From: Sinorhizobium sp. 8-89
GTDB taxonomy: Bacteria; Pseudomonadota; Alphaproteobacteria; Rhizobiales; Rhizobiaceae
Reading direction: 5' to 3'
DNA length: 64,000 bases
Assembly (NCBI RefSeq): GCF_030124325.1
Contig: NZ_JASKLR010000005.1
Coordinates: 124,001-188,000 of the forward strand
Part shown: piece after piece, positions 7,974 through 19,135 of the stretch
How the letters are laid out: every line of letters begins with the position of its first letter
Numbering within the stretch: the first letter of the stretch is position 1
The notes under the pieces: model-generated
What the model saw: only the letters and a program-made list of their open reading frames with translations
What the model was told of the DNA's origin: nothing
Database searches by the model: none
Position numbers and translations under genes: made by a program

Positions 7974-9755
7974 ATGGCAATCGGTTTCATCAAGAAGATC
8001 TTCTCCTTCGGCAAGGACGCCGTCGAGGAGAAACCTGTACCGCCGCAGGAGACGCCGGAGGCGACTATCGCTGAGGCAGTGACGCCCCCTTCTGTCCCTT
8101 CGGAAGATCTCTCCGACGAGCCGCGGGCGGTCGAGGCTACCGCAGAGGACGACCGTGGCGCGATCGAGGAGGCCCGCGCAGCGGCGATTACGCCCTCGAC
8201 CGAGAGCGCCCCGGATGAGGTCGATGCGCGTAGCGAAGCGGTCGAGGCAAACACGGAGACCGTTGCCGACGAGAGCGTTGCGATAGAAGACGAGAGCGCG
8301 CCTCCTCCGATCTCCCCCCCTGTGGGGGAGATGCCCGGCAGTGCAGAGTGGAGTGACGCCGCTTCCGAGCCCACCGTTGCGCTCGATGATGAGGCCAAGG
8401 TCGCCACACCCCCCTCTGTCCCTTCGGGACATCTCCCCCGCAAGGGGGGAGATCAGGGGGAGACCGAGGCAACCACAAAGGACGACCGCACCGCCCCGCG
8501 AAACGAGTCGATCGGCAGAGACAATCTCGCCGCCTCGACCGCGACCGAGGATGCCAAGCGCCAAGAGCCCGAGGCAAACGCCGACACCGCTGGCGACGAA
8601 AGCGTGCATCCTCCAATCTCCCCCCTTGGGGGGGAGATGCCCGGCAGGGCAGAGGGGGGTAAACCCCTCTCCGACGGCGCCGCGCCTCGCGAGGACGCCG
8701 CGACACCCCACTCTGTTCCTTCGGGACATCTCCCCGAAAGGGAGGGGGATCAAATCACAGCCGCACCGGCTCTCCCAAAAGGCTTCGCCGTCTTCGACCA
8801 GCGTCCAAGGGAAGAAGCAGCCGCACTCCAGCCGAAGCTTAACTGGTACCAGCGCCTGCGCCGTGGCCTTGCGCGCACCTCGTCACAGCTGACCGGCCAG
8901 ATCACCAGCCTCTTCACCAAGAGGAAGCTCGACGAGGCGACGCTGCAGGATCTCGAAGACCTGCTGATCCAGGCTGACCTTGGCGTCGAGACCGCGATGC
9001 GCATTACCGACACGCTCGCCTCCGAGCGCTACGGCAAGGATGTCTCCGGCGAGGACGTGTCGCGCATCATGGCCGGAGAAATCACCAAGGTGCTGGCGCC
9101 GGTCGCCAAACCGCTCGAGCTCGATCTCAGCCACAAGCCGCACGTGATTCTCGTCGTCGGCGTCAACGGCACCGGCAAGACCACGACGATCGGCAAGCTC
9201 GCAGCAAAGCTCTCCGGCGCGGGCCTGAAGGTGATGCTTGCGGCCGGCGACACGTTCCGCGCCGCAGCCATCGAGCAATTGAAGATCTGGGCCGAACGGA
9301 CGAAATCCGACATCGTCTCCTCGAAGCTTGGCGCCGACGCCGCCGGGCTTGCCTATGAGGCGTTCCAGCTCGCGCGCGAAAAGAAGTCGGATGTGCTGAT
9401 CATCGACACGGCCGGGCGGCTGCAGAACAAAACCGAGCTGATGGCGGAACTCGAAAAGATCGTGCGCGTTCTCGGCAAGCTCGATCCCGACGCGCCGCAC
9501 ACGGTCCTGCAGACGCTCGACGCGACGACCGGCCAGAATGCGCTCCAGCAGGTCGAGATCTTCCGCAACGTCGCAGGCGTCAGCGGTCTCATCATGACCA
9601 AGCTCGACGGCACCGCGCGCGGCGGCATCCTCGTGGCGATTTCCGCAAAGCACAAGTTGCCGGTCTATTTCATCGGTGTCGGCGAAGGCGTCGACGATCT
9701 CGAACCCTTCGAGGCAAAGGATTTCGCCGAAGCAATCGCCGGCGTCGCCGCCTGA
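7974..9755 (+). CDS. ftsY: Signal recognition particle receptor FtsY with repeat-expanded N terminus
   Basis: FtsY (593 aa) is the membrane-associated GTPase receptor for Ffh. The NG domain occupies about residues 280-593: the N bundle starts KLNWYQRLRRGLARTS, the P loop is GVNGTGKTTTIGKLAAKL near residue 397, then DTAGRLQNK and TKLDGTARGG. It is longer than E. coli FtsY (497 aa). The excess lies in the acidic N-terminal region, residues about 36-260, built of imperfect repeats whose DNA is a palindromic rhizobial element (see separate entry). It starts 15 nt after mtaB and is probably in the dapF-mtaB operon. Confidence 0.96.
   Translation: MAIGFIKKIFSFGKDAVEEKPVPPQETPEATIAEAVTPPSVPSEDLSDEPRAVEATAEDDRGAIEEARAAAITPSTESAPDEVDARSEAVEANTETVADESVAIEDESAPPPISPPVGEMPGSAEWSDAASEPTVALDDEAKVATPPSVPSGHLPRKGGDQGETEATTKDDRTAPRNESIGRDNLAASTATEDAKRQEPEANADTAGDESVHPPISPLGGEMPGRAEGGKPLSDGAAPREDAATPHSVPSGHLPEREGDQITAAPALPKGFAVFDQRPREEAAALQPKLNWYQRLRRGLARTSSQLTGQITSLFTKRKLDEATLQDLEDLLIQADLGVETAMRITDTLASERYGKDVSGEDVSRIMAGEITKVLAPVAKPLELDLSHKPHVILVVGVNGTGKTTTIGKLAAKLSGAGLKVMLAAGDTFRAAAIEQLKIWAERTKSDIVSSKLGADAAGLAYEAFQLAREKKSDVLIIDTAGRLQNKTELMAELEKIVRVLGKLDPDAPHTVLQTLDATTGQNALQQVEIFRNVAGVSGLIMTKLDGTARGGILVAISAKHKLPVYFIGVGEGVDDLEPFEAKDFAEAIAGVAA
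8078..8755 (+). repeat. Five in-frame copies of a palindromic repeat inside ftsY
   Basis: Copies lie at about 8080-8114, 8301-8360, 8407-8460, 8608-8662 and 8702-8753. Copies 1, 3 and 5 share cTCTGTcCCTTCGGgACATC and encode TPPSVPSGHLP-like peptides. Copies 2 and 4 are the opposite orientation, containing GATCTCCCCCC...GGGGAGATGCCCGGCA, and encode PPISP..GEMPG. The spacers are also related (EATAEDDR versus EATTKDDR, EANTETVADESV versus EANADTAGDESV), so a unit of roughly 300 bp appears duplicated. All copies keep the reading frame. Confidence 0.88.
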
Positions 9756-9850
9756 GGACGGCGATGGCCCTACAAGGAACGTTTGGACGCCGGCGGCCGC
9801 GCTGATATGGTTTTGCCGCAATGCTGGTGTTATGAGCGGTCAGAGCGAGG

Positions 9851-9890
9851 CGAGGAAAGCGTGAAGCGGTTTTCCGCCCGCGCCCCACTC
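9851..9890 (+). repeat. Partial RIME2-like palindrome
   Basis: GAGGAAAGCGTGAAGCGG followed by TTTTCCGCCCGCGCCCC resembles the common rhizobial intergenic palindrome that reads GCGGGATG..GGAAAA..GCGGTTTTCCGCCCGCATCCCGC in other copies here (17214, 19084, 39462, 60983). The left arm is degenerate. It abuts the RIME1-like element that follows. Confidence 0.5.
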
Positions 9891-9990
9891 TACAGCGCCG
9901 CCCGTCTTATCAGACGCGCAAGGGACGCTGTAACACTTTGAATTGCTGCATGTTTCCTTAAATCGGATACGATTTAAGGAAACATGCAGT
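9891..9990 (+). repeat. RIME1-like mosaic element, complete
   Basis: About 100 bp made of two palindromes: TACAGCGCCGCCCGTCTTAT with its partner around AGACGCGCAAGGGACGCTGTA, then GCATGTTTCCTTAAATCG/CGATTTAAGGAAACATGC. This two-palindrome layout is that of the rhizobial intergenic mosaic element RIME1 (name from the literature, assigned from memory). It ends 34 bp before the yciB ATG, so it forms part of that gene's leader or promoter region. Confidence 0.8.
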
Positions 9991-10024
9991 AGCAAGATGA
10001 GAGATGCACGAACAGGATCCGCAA

Positions 10025-10657
10025 ATGTCGACATTCGAGGCCGCCAAGCCGCGGAGAGAAGTAGGTCCGCTCCTGAAACTGGTGCTGGAGCTCGGACCTC
10101 TCATGGTCTTCTTCTTCGCCAATTCGCGCGGCGACTGGTTGGCGCGGGAATTCCCCGCCCTTTCGCAACTCGGCGGCCCGATCTTCGTTGCCACCGGCCT
10201 GTTCATGGCGGCAACGGCGACAGCGCTCGTCGCTTCCTGGATGCTGACCCGAACACTGCCGATGATGCCGCTCGTTTCCGGGATCGTCGTCTTCGTGTTC
10301 GGCGCGCTGACGCTCTGGCTGCAGAATGACACGTTCATCAAGATGAAGCCGACGATCGTCAACACGCTCTTCGGCGCGATCCTGCTCGGCGGCCTTCTCT
10401 TTGGCAAGTCGCTGCTCGGCTACGTCTTTCACGCCGCCTTCAAGCTGGACGACGACGGCTGGCGGAAGCTGACGATCCGCTGGGGCCTCTTCTTCCTGTT
10501 CCTCGCGGTCTTGAACGAGATCGTCTGGCGCTCCTTCTCGACCGATTTCTGGGTCGCCTTCAAGGTCTGGGGAACGATGCCGATCACCATTCTCTTCACC
10601 CTCGCCCAGATGCCGCTGATCATGAAGCATTCGCTCGAACAGGATAGCGCCGAGTGA
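10025..10657 (+). CDS. yciB: Inner-membrane septation-related protein YciB (IspZ/septation protein A)
   Basis: A 210-aa integral membrane protein of the YciB family with about five hydrophobic segments, from [18 protein letters not shown] onward. The C-terminal part contains the family block [20 protein letters not shown] followed by [15 protein letters not shown]. Family members interact with cell-envelope and division machinery. ATG 10025 is chosen because AGGA (10014-10017) stands 7 nt upstream; an ATG at 10004 would add seven residues. The GTG of the next gene overlaps its stop (GTGA), so both are probably made together. Confidence 0.9.
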   Translation: MSTFEAAKPRREVGPLLKLVLELGPLMVFFFANSRGDWLAREFPALSQLGGPIFVATGLFMAATATALVASWMLTRTLPMMPLVSGIVVFVFGALTLWLQNDTFIKMKPTIVNTLFGAILLGGLLFGKSLLGYVFHAAFKLDDDGWRKLTIRWGLFFLFLAVLNEIVWRSFSTDFWVAFKVWGTMPITILFTLAQMPLIMKHSLEQDSAE

Positions 10658-11247
10658 CGATCGCAGCCGGGACCGACGACAACAGACAACGCTGGGCCCG
10701 GTTCTGGCTGATGGCCTGCCTTGGCGTGGTGGTCGTCCAGATATTGACGCAGTATTTCATGGGTCGGCTGTGGATCTGCGAGTGCGGCTACATCAAGTTC
10801 TGGGAGGGCGTGGTCAAGTCCAGCGGAAACTCACAGCACATTACCGACTGGTACACGCCGTCCCACATCATCCACGGTTTCCTCTTCTACGGCCTCGGAC
10901 ACCTGGCTCTGCGCGGCAAACCGCTGAGCGCGCGCCTGCTTCTCGCGACCGTGATCGAATCCGCCTGGGAAATTGCCGAGAACACGCCGATGGTGATCAA
11001 CCGCTACCGTTCGGCGACGATCTCGCTCGACTATTTCGGCGACAGCATCCTGAATTCCACCATGGACACACTGGCCATGGCAACAGGCTTCCTGCTCGCC
11101 TCACGGCTGCCGGTCGCTGTAACAGTTGCAATCGCGATCGTCCTCGAACTCTTCACCGCCTGGACGGTGCGCGACAATCTCACCTTGAACGTGCTGATGC
11201 TCGTCTGGCCGCTCGACGCGGTGAAGGGCTGGCAGGCTGGCCTTTGA
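10654..11247 (+). CDS. DUF2585 family membrane protein
   Basis: A 197-aa polytopic membrane protein of the DUF2585 (UPF0314) family, restricted mainly to alphaproteobacteria. About five transmembrane stretches are visible, with conserved polar segments [34 protein letters not shown] and [18 protein letters not shown]. Function is unknown. The GTG start overlaps the yciB stop by 4 nt (GTGA), so it is translationally coupled to yciB and may act with it at the inner membrane; that is inference from position only. Confidence 0.85.
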   Translation: MTIAAGTDDNRQRWARFWLMACLGVVVVQILTQYFMGRLWICECGYIKFWEGVVKSSGNSQHITDWYTPSHIIHGFLFYGLGHLALRGKPLSARLLLATVIESAWEIAENTPMVINRYRSATISLDYFGDSILNSTMDTLAMATGFLLASRLPVAVTVAIAIVLELFTAWTVRDNLTLNVLMLVWPLDAVKGWQAGL

Positions 11248-11265
11248 CCTCAGTGATTTCGCCGC

Positions 11266-11874
11266 TTACGAGCCGGCGAGCGCCTTCTCGATCGCCGGCA
11301 TCAGCCCTTCCTTGAGGCTGCGTTCGTCAAAAGGACCGACACGCTTGTAGAGAATCGTGCCGTCGGCGCCGACGAGATAGGATTCCGGGATGCCGTAGAC
11401 GCCCCAGTCGATCGCGGCCTTGCCGCGCGGATCGACGCCGATCGCCGAGAACGGATTGCCGAGCTCGCCCAGGAAACGCAGCGCGTTTTCGTTCTGATCC
11501 TTGTAGTTGATGCCGACGACCAGAAACCTTGGGTCCTTGGAGAGCTCGAGGATGATCGGGTGCTCCTGCCGGCAGGGCACGCACCAGGAGGCCCAGATAT
11601 TGACGAGCGTCAGCCTGCCCTTGATCACCGCATCGCTGAGCGCCGGCATCGGCTGGCCCGCTAGCGTCGCGCCTTCAAGCGGCGGCAGATCGAGCTTCGG
11701 CGCCTTCGTGCCGATCAGCGCCGAGGGGATTTCGCTGACATTCTTGCCGGAATTCAGCTGGCTCCAGAAGATCAGCGCCAGCGCCGCGAAGATGATGAGC
11801 GGCAGCGCTGCGAACACGAAGCGCAAGGCGCCGGGTTTCCGCTCGTCCGGCTGGGGCGCGTGGGTGCTGCTCAT
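11266..11874 (-). CDS. ccmG: Cytochrome c biogenesis thiol-disulfide protein CcmG (DsbE/CycY)
   Basis: A 202-aa membrane-anchored periplasmic thioredoxin that reduces apocytochrome c or CcmH during cytochrome c maturation. One N-terminal transmembrane helix (about residues 17-38) is followed by a thioredoxin fold with VNIWASWCVPCRQEHP (Cys98 and Cys101), and the GVYGIPESYLVGADG cis-proline region typical of CcmG. Its ATG overlaps the ccmD stop (ATGA). It is the last gene of the minus-strand ccmABCDG operon; ccmEFH are not in this window. Confidence 0.95.
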   Translation of the reverse strand: MSSTHAPQPDERKPGALRFVFAALPLIIFAALALIFWSQLNSGKNVSEIPSALIGTKAPKLDLPPLEGATLAGQPMPALSDAVIKGRLTLVNIWASWCVPCRQEHPIILELSKDPRFLVVGINYKDQNENALRFLGELGNPFSAIGVDPRGKAAIDWGVYGIPESYLVGADGTILYKRVGPFDERSLKEGLMPAIEKALAGS

Positions 11875-12047
11875 CGGCCGGCCCCGCCAGAGGCGTCCGC
11901 CGAGCGGCGTCGGATGCCGGCCGCCTCGAGTTCCTTCAACTCACGCCGACGGGCGCGGCCATCGCCGATGACCCAGAACACGAGCCCCGCCACCGTAGCG
12001 GCGGCGACGGCATAGCTCGCAAGGACATAGGCGGCATGGCTCATCAT
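11871..12047 (-). CDS. ccmD: Heme exporter protein CcmD
   Basis: A 58-aa small membrane protein, MMSHAAYVLASYAVAAATVA at its start, with one transmembrane helix and a basic cytoplasmic tail (RARRRELKELEAAGIRRR). CcmD helps release holo-CcmE from the CcmAB-CcmC complex. The family has little sequence conservation, so the call rests on size, topology and position between ccmC and ccmG, overlapping each by 4 nt (ATGA at both ends). Confidence 0.9.
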   Translation of the reverse strand: MMSHAAYVLASYAVAAATVAGLVFWVIGDGRARRRELKELEAAGIRRRSADASGGAGR

Positions 12048-12814
12048 AGTCCCTGTGCCTCCCGGCCGGCATTGCGCACCGCCTGACGGCGGAGCGACGT
12101 TACCCGGCGGCGCCAGATCTCGTTGCGCATTGCCGCGATGTGCAGAGTGAAGAACAGAAGCGTAAAGGCGACCGCCATGACCAGAAGCGGCCACAAGAAC
12201 TCGGGATCGATGGTCGGCCCGTCGAGGCGCAACACGCTCGCCGGCTGATGCAGCGTGTTCCACCACTCGACGGAAAACTTGATGATCGGGATGTTGACGA
12301 AGCCGACCAGCACGAGAACAGCGGAGACGCGAGCCGAGCGGGCAGGATCGTCCATGGCGCGATTGAGCGCGATCAGCCCGAGATACATGAGGAAGAGCAC
12401 GAAGACCGAAGTCAGCCGCGCATCCCAAACCCACCAGGCCCCCCACATCGGCTTGCCCCAGAGCGAACCGGTGACGAGCGCGAGAAAGGTGAAGCAGGCG
12501 CCGATCGGTGCGGCGGCCTTGGCGGAAACGTCGGCCAGCGGATGGCGCCAGACGAGCGTGCCGAGCGCGGAAATCGCCATCACCGTGTAGCACATCATCG
12601 ACAGCCAGGCCGCCGGCACGTGCACATACATGATGCGCACCGTCTCGCCCTGCTGATAGTCGCCCTCGGTCGTAAAGGAAAGCCAGAGGCCAACGGCGAA
12701 GAACAGGACGGTGGCGGCGGCAAACCAGAACAGAACACGATCCGCCAGCGCCAGAAACCGGGTCGGATTGGCGAGATCGCTGAATTTGCGTATGGCCAAG
12801 CTGTTTTCGCTCAT
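12044..12814 (-). CDS. ccmC: Heme exporter / heme handling protein CcmC
   Basis: CcmC (256 aa) transfers heme to the chaperone CcmE on the periplasmic side of the inner membrane. Six transmembrane segments are visible. The tryptophan-rich heme-handling motif WGAWWVWDARLTS lies at about residues 124-136, and flanking histidines in YVHVPAAW (about residue 65) and NTLHQPAS are heme ligands in the family. Expected length for the family. It is preceded by 154 bp after ccmB and overlaps ccmD downstream. Confidence 0.97.
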   Translation of the reverse strand: MSENSLAIRKFSDLANPTRFLALADRVLFWFAAATVLFFAVGLWLSFTTEGDYQQGETVRIMYVHVPAAWLSMMCYTVMAISALGTLVWRHPLADVSAKAAAPIGACFTFLALVTGSLWGKPMWGAWWVWDARLTSVFVLFLMYLGLIALNRAMDDPARSARVSAVLVLVGFVNIPIIKFSVEWWNTLHQPASVLRLDGPTIDPEFLWPLLVMAVAFTLLFFTLHIAAMRNEIWRRRVTSLRRQAVRNAGREAQGL

Positions 12815-12968
12815 GTCGGCTCTTTAACGCGGAAGCATCTCTTCCGCAATTGACCCTGGTCAATCACGTTAACGCATGTCCCGCAAAGTGCGCAGTGGTC
12901 TTGGGACGACGACATGCAATAACCAAAACGCAAAGCGTATTGCTTCAGTTCATTTAACCGTAACGCTC

Positions 12969-13628
12969 TCAATCGGCCGAGTGCCTGAGCGCGGCGGCTG
13001 CGGCGACCGGACCGATTACTGCGAAGAACAGGGTTATCGCCATCAATATCATGAAAGGCGGCAGAAACGGGGCGGGATCCTCGATCGCCGCATAGACCGC
13101 GCTGACGCCGAAGATCAGCACGGGAACGGCAAGCGGCAGAACGAGGATCGAGACGAGCAGCCCGCCTCGCGGCAGGGCGACAGCGACCGCGGCACCAACA
13201 GCGCCGATGAGGGTGATGGCCGGCGTGCCGGCAAGAAGCGTGAGCATCGTCGCGCCGATCGCGAGCTCGTTCATGTTCATGAAGAGCCCGAGCAGCGGCG
13301 AGGCAATGACAAGCGGGAGCCCCGTCGCCGCCCAATGGGCGGCGCATTTGACGAACACCGTCATGAGCAGCGGCGTCTCCTGCATCAGCAAGAGATCGAG
13401 CGATCCGTCTTCACGCTCCGCCTGGAAAAGACGGTCGAGACCGAGCAGCGAGGCGAGCAACGCCCCGATCCAGAGCATCGCCGGACCGATGCGCGACAAG
13501 AGATTGAGATCCGGCCCGACCCCGAAGGGCACGACGGCAACGACGGTCATGAAGAACAGAACGCCGATCATTGCGCCGCCGCCTGCACGCACCGAGAGCT
13601 TGAGGTCGCGAAGGAAGAGGGCGATCAA
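12969..13628 (-). CDS. ccmB: Heme exporter membrane subunit CcmB
   Basis: CcmB (219 aa) is the membrane component of the CcmAB ABC complex that uses ATP to release heme-loaded CcmE. Six hydrophobic helices are seen, and the conserved ERTDGSLDLLL-type motif appears as EREDGSLDLLL near residue 72. The start overlaps the ccmA stop by 4 nt. The following 154-bp gap before ccmC contains no gene I can support. Confidence 0.96.
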   Translation of the reverse strand: MIALFLRDLKLSVRAGGGAMIGVLFFMTVVAVVPFGVGPDLNLLSRIGPAMLWIGALLASLLGLDRLFQAEREDGSLDLLLMQETPLLMTVFVKCAAHWAATGLPLVIASPLLGLFMNMNELAIGATMLTLLAGTPAITLIGAVGAAVAVALPRGGLLVSILVLPLAVPVLIFGVSAVYAAIEDPAPFLPPFMILMAITLFFAVIGPVAAAAALRHSAD

Positions 13629-14248
13629 AGTGTGAACCCCTTCATCTGCAGGCCCTGCGTCGACCCCAGCCCCAGAGGCTGATGGGTGGCGGCAATGACG
13701 ATACCGCCGCGTTCGAGATGACCCGTCACGAGCCCGGCGAACAGCCTGTCCGCCCCCGCATCGAGCGCTGCGGTCGGCTCGTCGAGCAGCCAGATCGGCC
13801 TATGCGCGACGAGAAGCTTGGCCATGGCCATGCGCCGCTGCTGTCCGGCCGAAAGATAGCCGAATGGCAGGTGCGTGATGCCGGCAAGGCCTACGGCTCC
13901 TGCCGCAGCGGCGATATCGACGCCGAAGCCTCCCGGCGAATCACCCATGAATCGCTGCCAGAAGGAAAGATTTTCCCGGACGGTCAGCTCGCGCTTCATC
14001 GCGTTGCGGTGGCCGAGATAGTGGCTGAGCTCGCGTGGGTGGTCGAATTCCGCCGGTCCTTCCTCGATCCTGAGCCTGCCCGATTCGGCCTGCAAAAGAC
14101 CTGCCAGAACCCTGAGCAGGGTCGACTTGCCGGAGCCGTTCGGGCCCGTCACCACAAGGGCCTCTCCCTCTCCGAGGGAAAAGGAAATATCGTTAAAAAT
14201 CAGGTCCTCGCCGCGCCTTGCACTCAAACCTTCAGCCAGCAGGCGCAT
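13625..14248 (-). CDS. ccmA: Heme exporter ATP-binding protein CcmA
   Basis: CcmA (207 aa) is the ATPase of the cytochrome c maturation ABC complex. Walker A is GPNGSGKST (about residues 34-42), the signature is LSAGQQRRMAMAKLL, Walker B is IWLLDEPTAAL and the switch histidine is in AATHQP. The LSAGQQRR form instead of LSGGQ is characteristic of CcmA. It is the first gene of the minus-strand ccm operon and diverges from acnA across about 270 bp. Confidence 0.96.
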   Translation of the reverse strand: MRLLAEGLSARRGEDLIFNDISFSLGEGEALVVTGPNGSGKSTLLRVLAGLLQAESGRLRIEEGPAEFDHPRELSHYLGHRNAMKRELTVRENLSFWQRFMGDSPGGFGVDIAAAAGAVGLAGITHLPFGYLSAGQQRRMAMAKLLVAHRPIWLLDEPTAALDAGADRLFAGLVTGHLERGGIVIAATHQPLGLGSTQGLQMKGFTL

Positions 14249-14515
14249 GTATTTTCAGCTTCCTTGACGCTCTTTGCCGCACAGCAAAAAAAGTTCCGAT
14301 TGAACCTTGGTTGGTCTGGCACCATCTGGAGAAATTATCTATAACGCGGCCAACACGCCAGCGGTCGGCGTGAATTTCATCCAAGCGCCGAACATGGAAT
14401 GACATTCCACGTACGGACAGCGGAAATGGCCGCACCCGCATCCCAATTCGCGCTTCCTGCGCTCGGGCGTTCGTACGTCAGTTTTTGGCGATCAGACGGA
14501 ACGGGGTATTATCCA

Positions 14516-17206
<2,691 letters not shown>

Positions 17207-17213
17207 GCCCGCA

Positions 17214-17259
17214 GGGCGGGATGAGGGTGTGCGGTTTTCCGCCCGCATCCCGCTCTAGC
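17214..17259 (+). repeat. RIME2-like palindrome
   Basis: GGGCGGGATGAGGGTGTGCG then GTTTTCCGCCCGCATCCCGC: a self-complementary rhizobial intergenic repeat beginning 8 bp after the acnA stop. It may act as a 3-prime hairpin for the acnA transcript. Similar copies are at 19084, 39462 and 60983. Confidence 0.7.
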
Positions 17260-17273
17260 CTATTCTCACGGCT

Positions 17274-17377
17274 ACTGCATGTTTCCTTAGATCCTAGTCG
17301 GTTTAGGGACAAAAACATGCAGTACTTCAAGGCGCTACAGCGTCCTTTGAGCGTCGGATAAGACGCGCGGTGATCTA
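17274..17377 (-). repeat. RIME1-like mosaic element, inverted
   Basis: The two RIME1 palindromes appear in reverse order: ACTGCATGTTTCCTTAGATC with its partner ending ACATGCAGT, then GCTACAGCGTCCTTTGAGCG with GACGCGCGG. The long arms have drifted (TCCTAGTCGGTTTAGGGACA), so this copy is moderately degenerate. Confidence 0.75.
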
Positions 17378-17379
17378 GA

Positions 17380-17412
17380 GAGCCGGGACATCGAGTGATG
17401 TCCCGGCTTTTC
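17380..17412 (+). terminator. Rho-independent terminator downstream of acnA
   Basis: A perfect 12-bp stem (17381-17392 AGCCGGGACATC with 17397-17408) around a GAGT loop is followed by TTTT. It is the only strong terminator between acnA and the DUF1223 gene; the two repeats at 17214-17377 lie inside the transcript before it. Confidence 0.85.
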
Positions 17413-17527
17413 ACGTCCCCGTATCGGTAAGCGGCGAAATACTCACTCCAACGTGACTTTCCGTTGAAGAACGGCCGTCGTATGTATGATTTCCCGCATT
17501 CGAGCCTGCCGACCAAGAAGTGACGCC

Positions 17528-18301
17528 ATGACATCCGCCTGCAAAACGACCATTCGGCGTCTCGCCCTGACGATAGCGTTTCTGGGGGCAGGCTGCGGGG
17601 TGGTGGCTGCGGATGATGGAAAGGCAATCAAGGGTGTCGTCGAACTCTTCACCAGCCAGGGCTGTTCGTCCTGCCCGCCCGCGGATGCCGCGCTGAAGAA
17701 GCTTGTCGACGAGGGTGACGTCGTCGCGCTCGCCTATCACGTCGACTACTGGAACTATCTCGGCTGGGCCGACACGCTCGCTTCCAAGGAAAATACCGAA
17801 CGGCAATATGCCTATGCGCGCATGCTCGGCCGCAACGGCGTCTATACGCCGCAAGCAGTCCTCAACGGGCGCGATCATCTCAACGGCGCCAATCTACAGG
17901 CGATCAGGAGCCGGCTCGACGCGATGAACACCGACGGCCGGGGACTGGCCGTTCCGGTCGACGCCGCGATCGCCGCCGATGAAATCTCGATCAAGATCGG
18001 TGCCGGCGAAGGCAAGGCAAATGTCGTCGTCGTCTATTTCGACCGGGCCAAGGTGGTCGATGTGGAGAAGGGTGAAAACAGTGGCAAGCAGATCGCCTAC
18101 TGGCATGCCGTGCGCGACGTACAGACGATCGGCATGTGGGACGGCAAGCCTGCCGAATTCAGATTGCCCGCTTCCGTCCTGATCGAGGGACGCGGCAATA
18201 GCGGCTGCGCCATTCTGCTGCAATCGATGAAGGATGCGGATACCCCGGGAGCCATCGTCGGAGCAGCCGCCGTTCTTGCCGGCCCGCAGGGCAAGCTTTG
18301 A
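17528..18301 (+). CDS. DUF1223 domain protein, thioredoxin-like, exported
   Basis: A 257-aa DUF1223 protein with a thioredoxin-like motif SQGCSSCPPAD (Cys46 and Cys49) and conserved blocks YHVDYWNYLGWAD and GVYTPQAVLNGRDHLNGA. The N terminus (MTSACKTTIRRLALTIAFLG) is a signal sequence ending AGCGVVAAD. A cysteine at residue 23 could be lipidated, but the lipobox is poor (Leu at -4). The role is unknown; the CxxC suggests a periplasmic redox or disulfide function. Start ATG 17528 is chosen because the signal peptide begins there. Confidence 0.85.
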   Translation: MTSACKTTIRRLALTIAFLGAGCGVVAADDGKAIKGVVELFTSQGCSSCPPADAALKKLVDEGDVVALAYHVDYWNYLGWADTLASKENTERQYAYARMLGRNGVYTPQAVLNGRDHLNGANLQAIRSRLDAMNTDGRGLAVPVDAAIAADEISIKIGAGEGKANVVVVYFDRAKVVDVEKGENSGKQIAYWHAVRDVQTIGMWDGKPAEFRLPASVLIEGRGNSGCAILLQSMKDADTPGAIVGAAAVLAGPQGKL

Positions 18302-18612
18302 ACACGGGGATTTTCTGAGAGGGGGGGTGGTTCGGCCCGGCAGCATCGAGGGGCTGGGGCTGAGGGTTCGAAGTTACCGGACCGAACCGGTCATGTCTGC
18401 GTTCGTAATCTCCCGCAGCATGACGACCTGTCCGGACATACGGTGGCAACGACTCTGTCCGGCAGCGGTCGGAGTTTTGCCGTGAATTGGGGCGGCGATT
18501 TGACTGAATTGCGGCAAGGACAAGAATTGCCGGTATTGTTCAACAGCTTCCGTCTTGCTTTTCAGTTCGTGTCAGGCACACTGTCGTGGTTCTGTCACAT
18601 CAGAAGGCCGGA
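18302..18612. other. Intergenic space without recognised genes
   Basis: About 310 bp between the DUF1223 and DUF2794 genes. Short open frames here have no family resemblance. A G-rich run (GAGAGGGGGGGTGG) lies at 18318-18331. No strong terminator, repeat or RNA gene was seen; it presumably holds the promoter for the downstream gene. Confidence 0.5.
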
Positions 18613-19020
18613 ATGCCGATGACCGATGAACCGGATTTGCCGCAAGGCGAAACGCGTCGCCAGAGCCAGACCACGTCGGAAGTAGTTGACTTCCACGAGT
18701 ACAAGAACGCCAGAAATCCCCCTCCCGTTACATTTCATCGCCGCGAGTTGGACCAGATTTTGCGACTCTATGGCCGCATGGTCGGCGAAGGCGAATGGCG
18801 CGACTATGCGATCGACCACACGAGGGATCGAGCTGTTTTCTCAGTGTTCAAGCGATCGGGGGAAACGCCGCTTTACCGGATCGAGAAAAATCCGAAGCTT
18901 GCGGCAAAACAGGGTGCCTATAGTGTGCTCAATGCCCATGGCACGATATTGAAGCGTGGCCATGAGCTTGCCCAGGTGCTCAAGGTGTTCGACAAGGTGC
19001 TGAAGCTCGTCGAGACCTGA
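18613..19020 (+). CDS. DUF2794 domain protein
   Basis: A 135-aa cytoplasmic protein of the DUF2794 family, found in alphaproteobacteria. The conserved block VVDFHEYKNARNPPPVTFHR begins near residue 25, followed by ELDQILRLYGRMVGEGEWRDYAID and a C-terminal LAQVLKVFDKVLKLVE. No catalytic motif or membrane segment is visible and no function is established. The start could also be the ATG at 18619 two codons on; ATG 18613 has a purine-rich AAGG 8 nt upstream. Confidence 0.85.
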   Translation: MPMTDEPDLPQGETRRQSQTTSEVVDFHEYKNARNPPPVTFHRRELDQILRLYGRMVGEGEWRDYAIDHTRDRAVFSVFKRSGETPLYRIEKNPKLAAKQGAYSVLNAHGTILKRGHELAQVLKVFDKVLKLVET

Positions 19021-19083
19021 GACGCTTCTCCGAAGCCAGCGCGGTACAATGACGGAAAAGCCTCCGTTTGCCCGCAACTCCAG

Positions 19084-19130
19084 CGCGGGATGAGGAAAAG
19101 TGCGCGCGGTTTTCCGCCGCCCTCTTCGCT
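19084..19130 (+). repeat. RIME2-like palindrome
   Basis: GCGCGGGATGAGGAAAAGTG followed by CGCGCGGTTTTCCGCCGCCC. It sits in the convergent space between the DUF2794 gene and the GNAT gene, 5 bp from the latter's stop. Confidence 0.65.
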
Positions 19131-19135
19131 CATGT

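Noticed and set aside
7536-8753. Minus-strand open frame of 405 codons opposite mtaB and ftsY
   Set aside because: Shadow of two well-supported genes. Its repeated segments are simply the reverse strand of the ftsY repeats.
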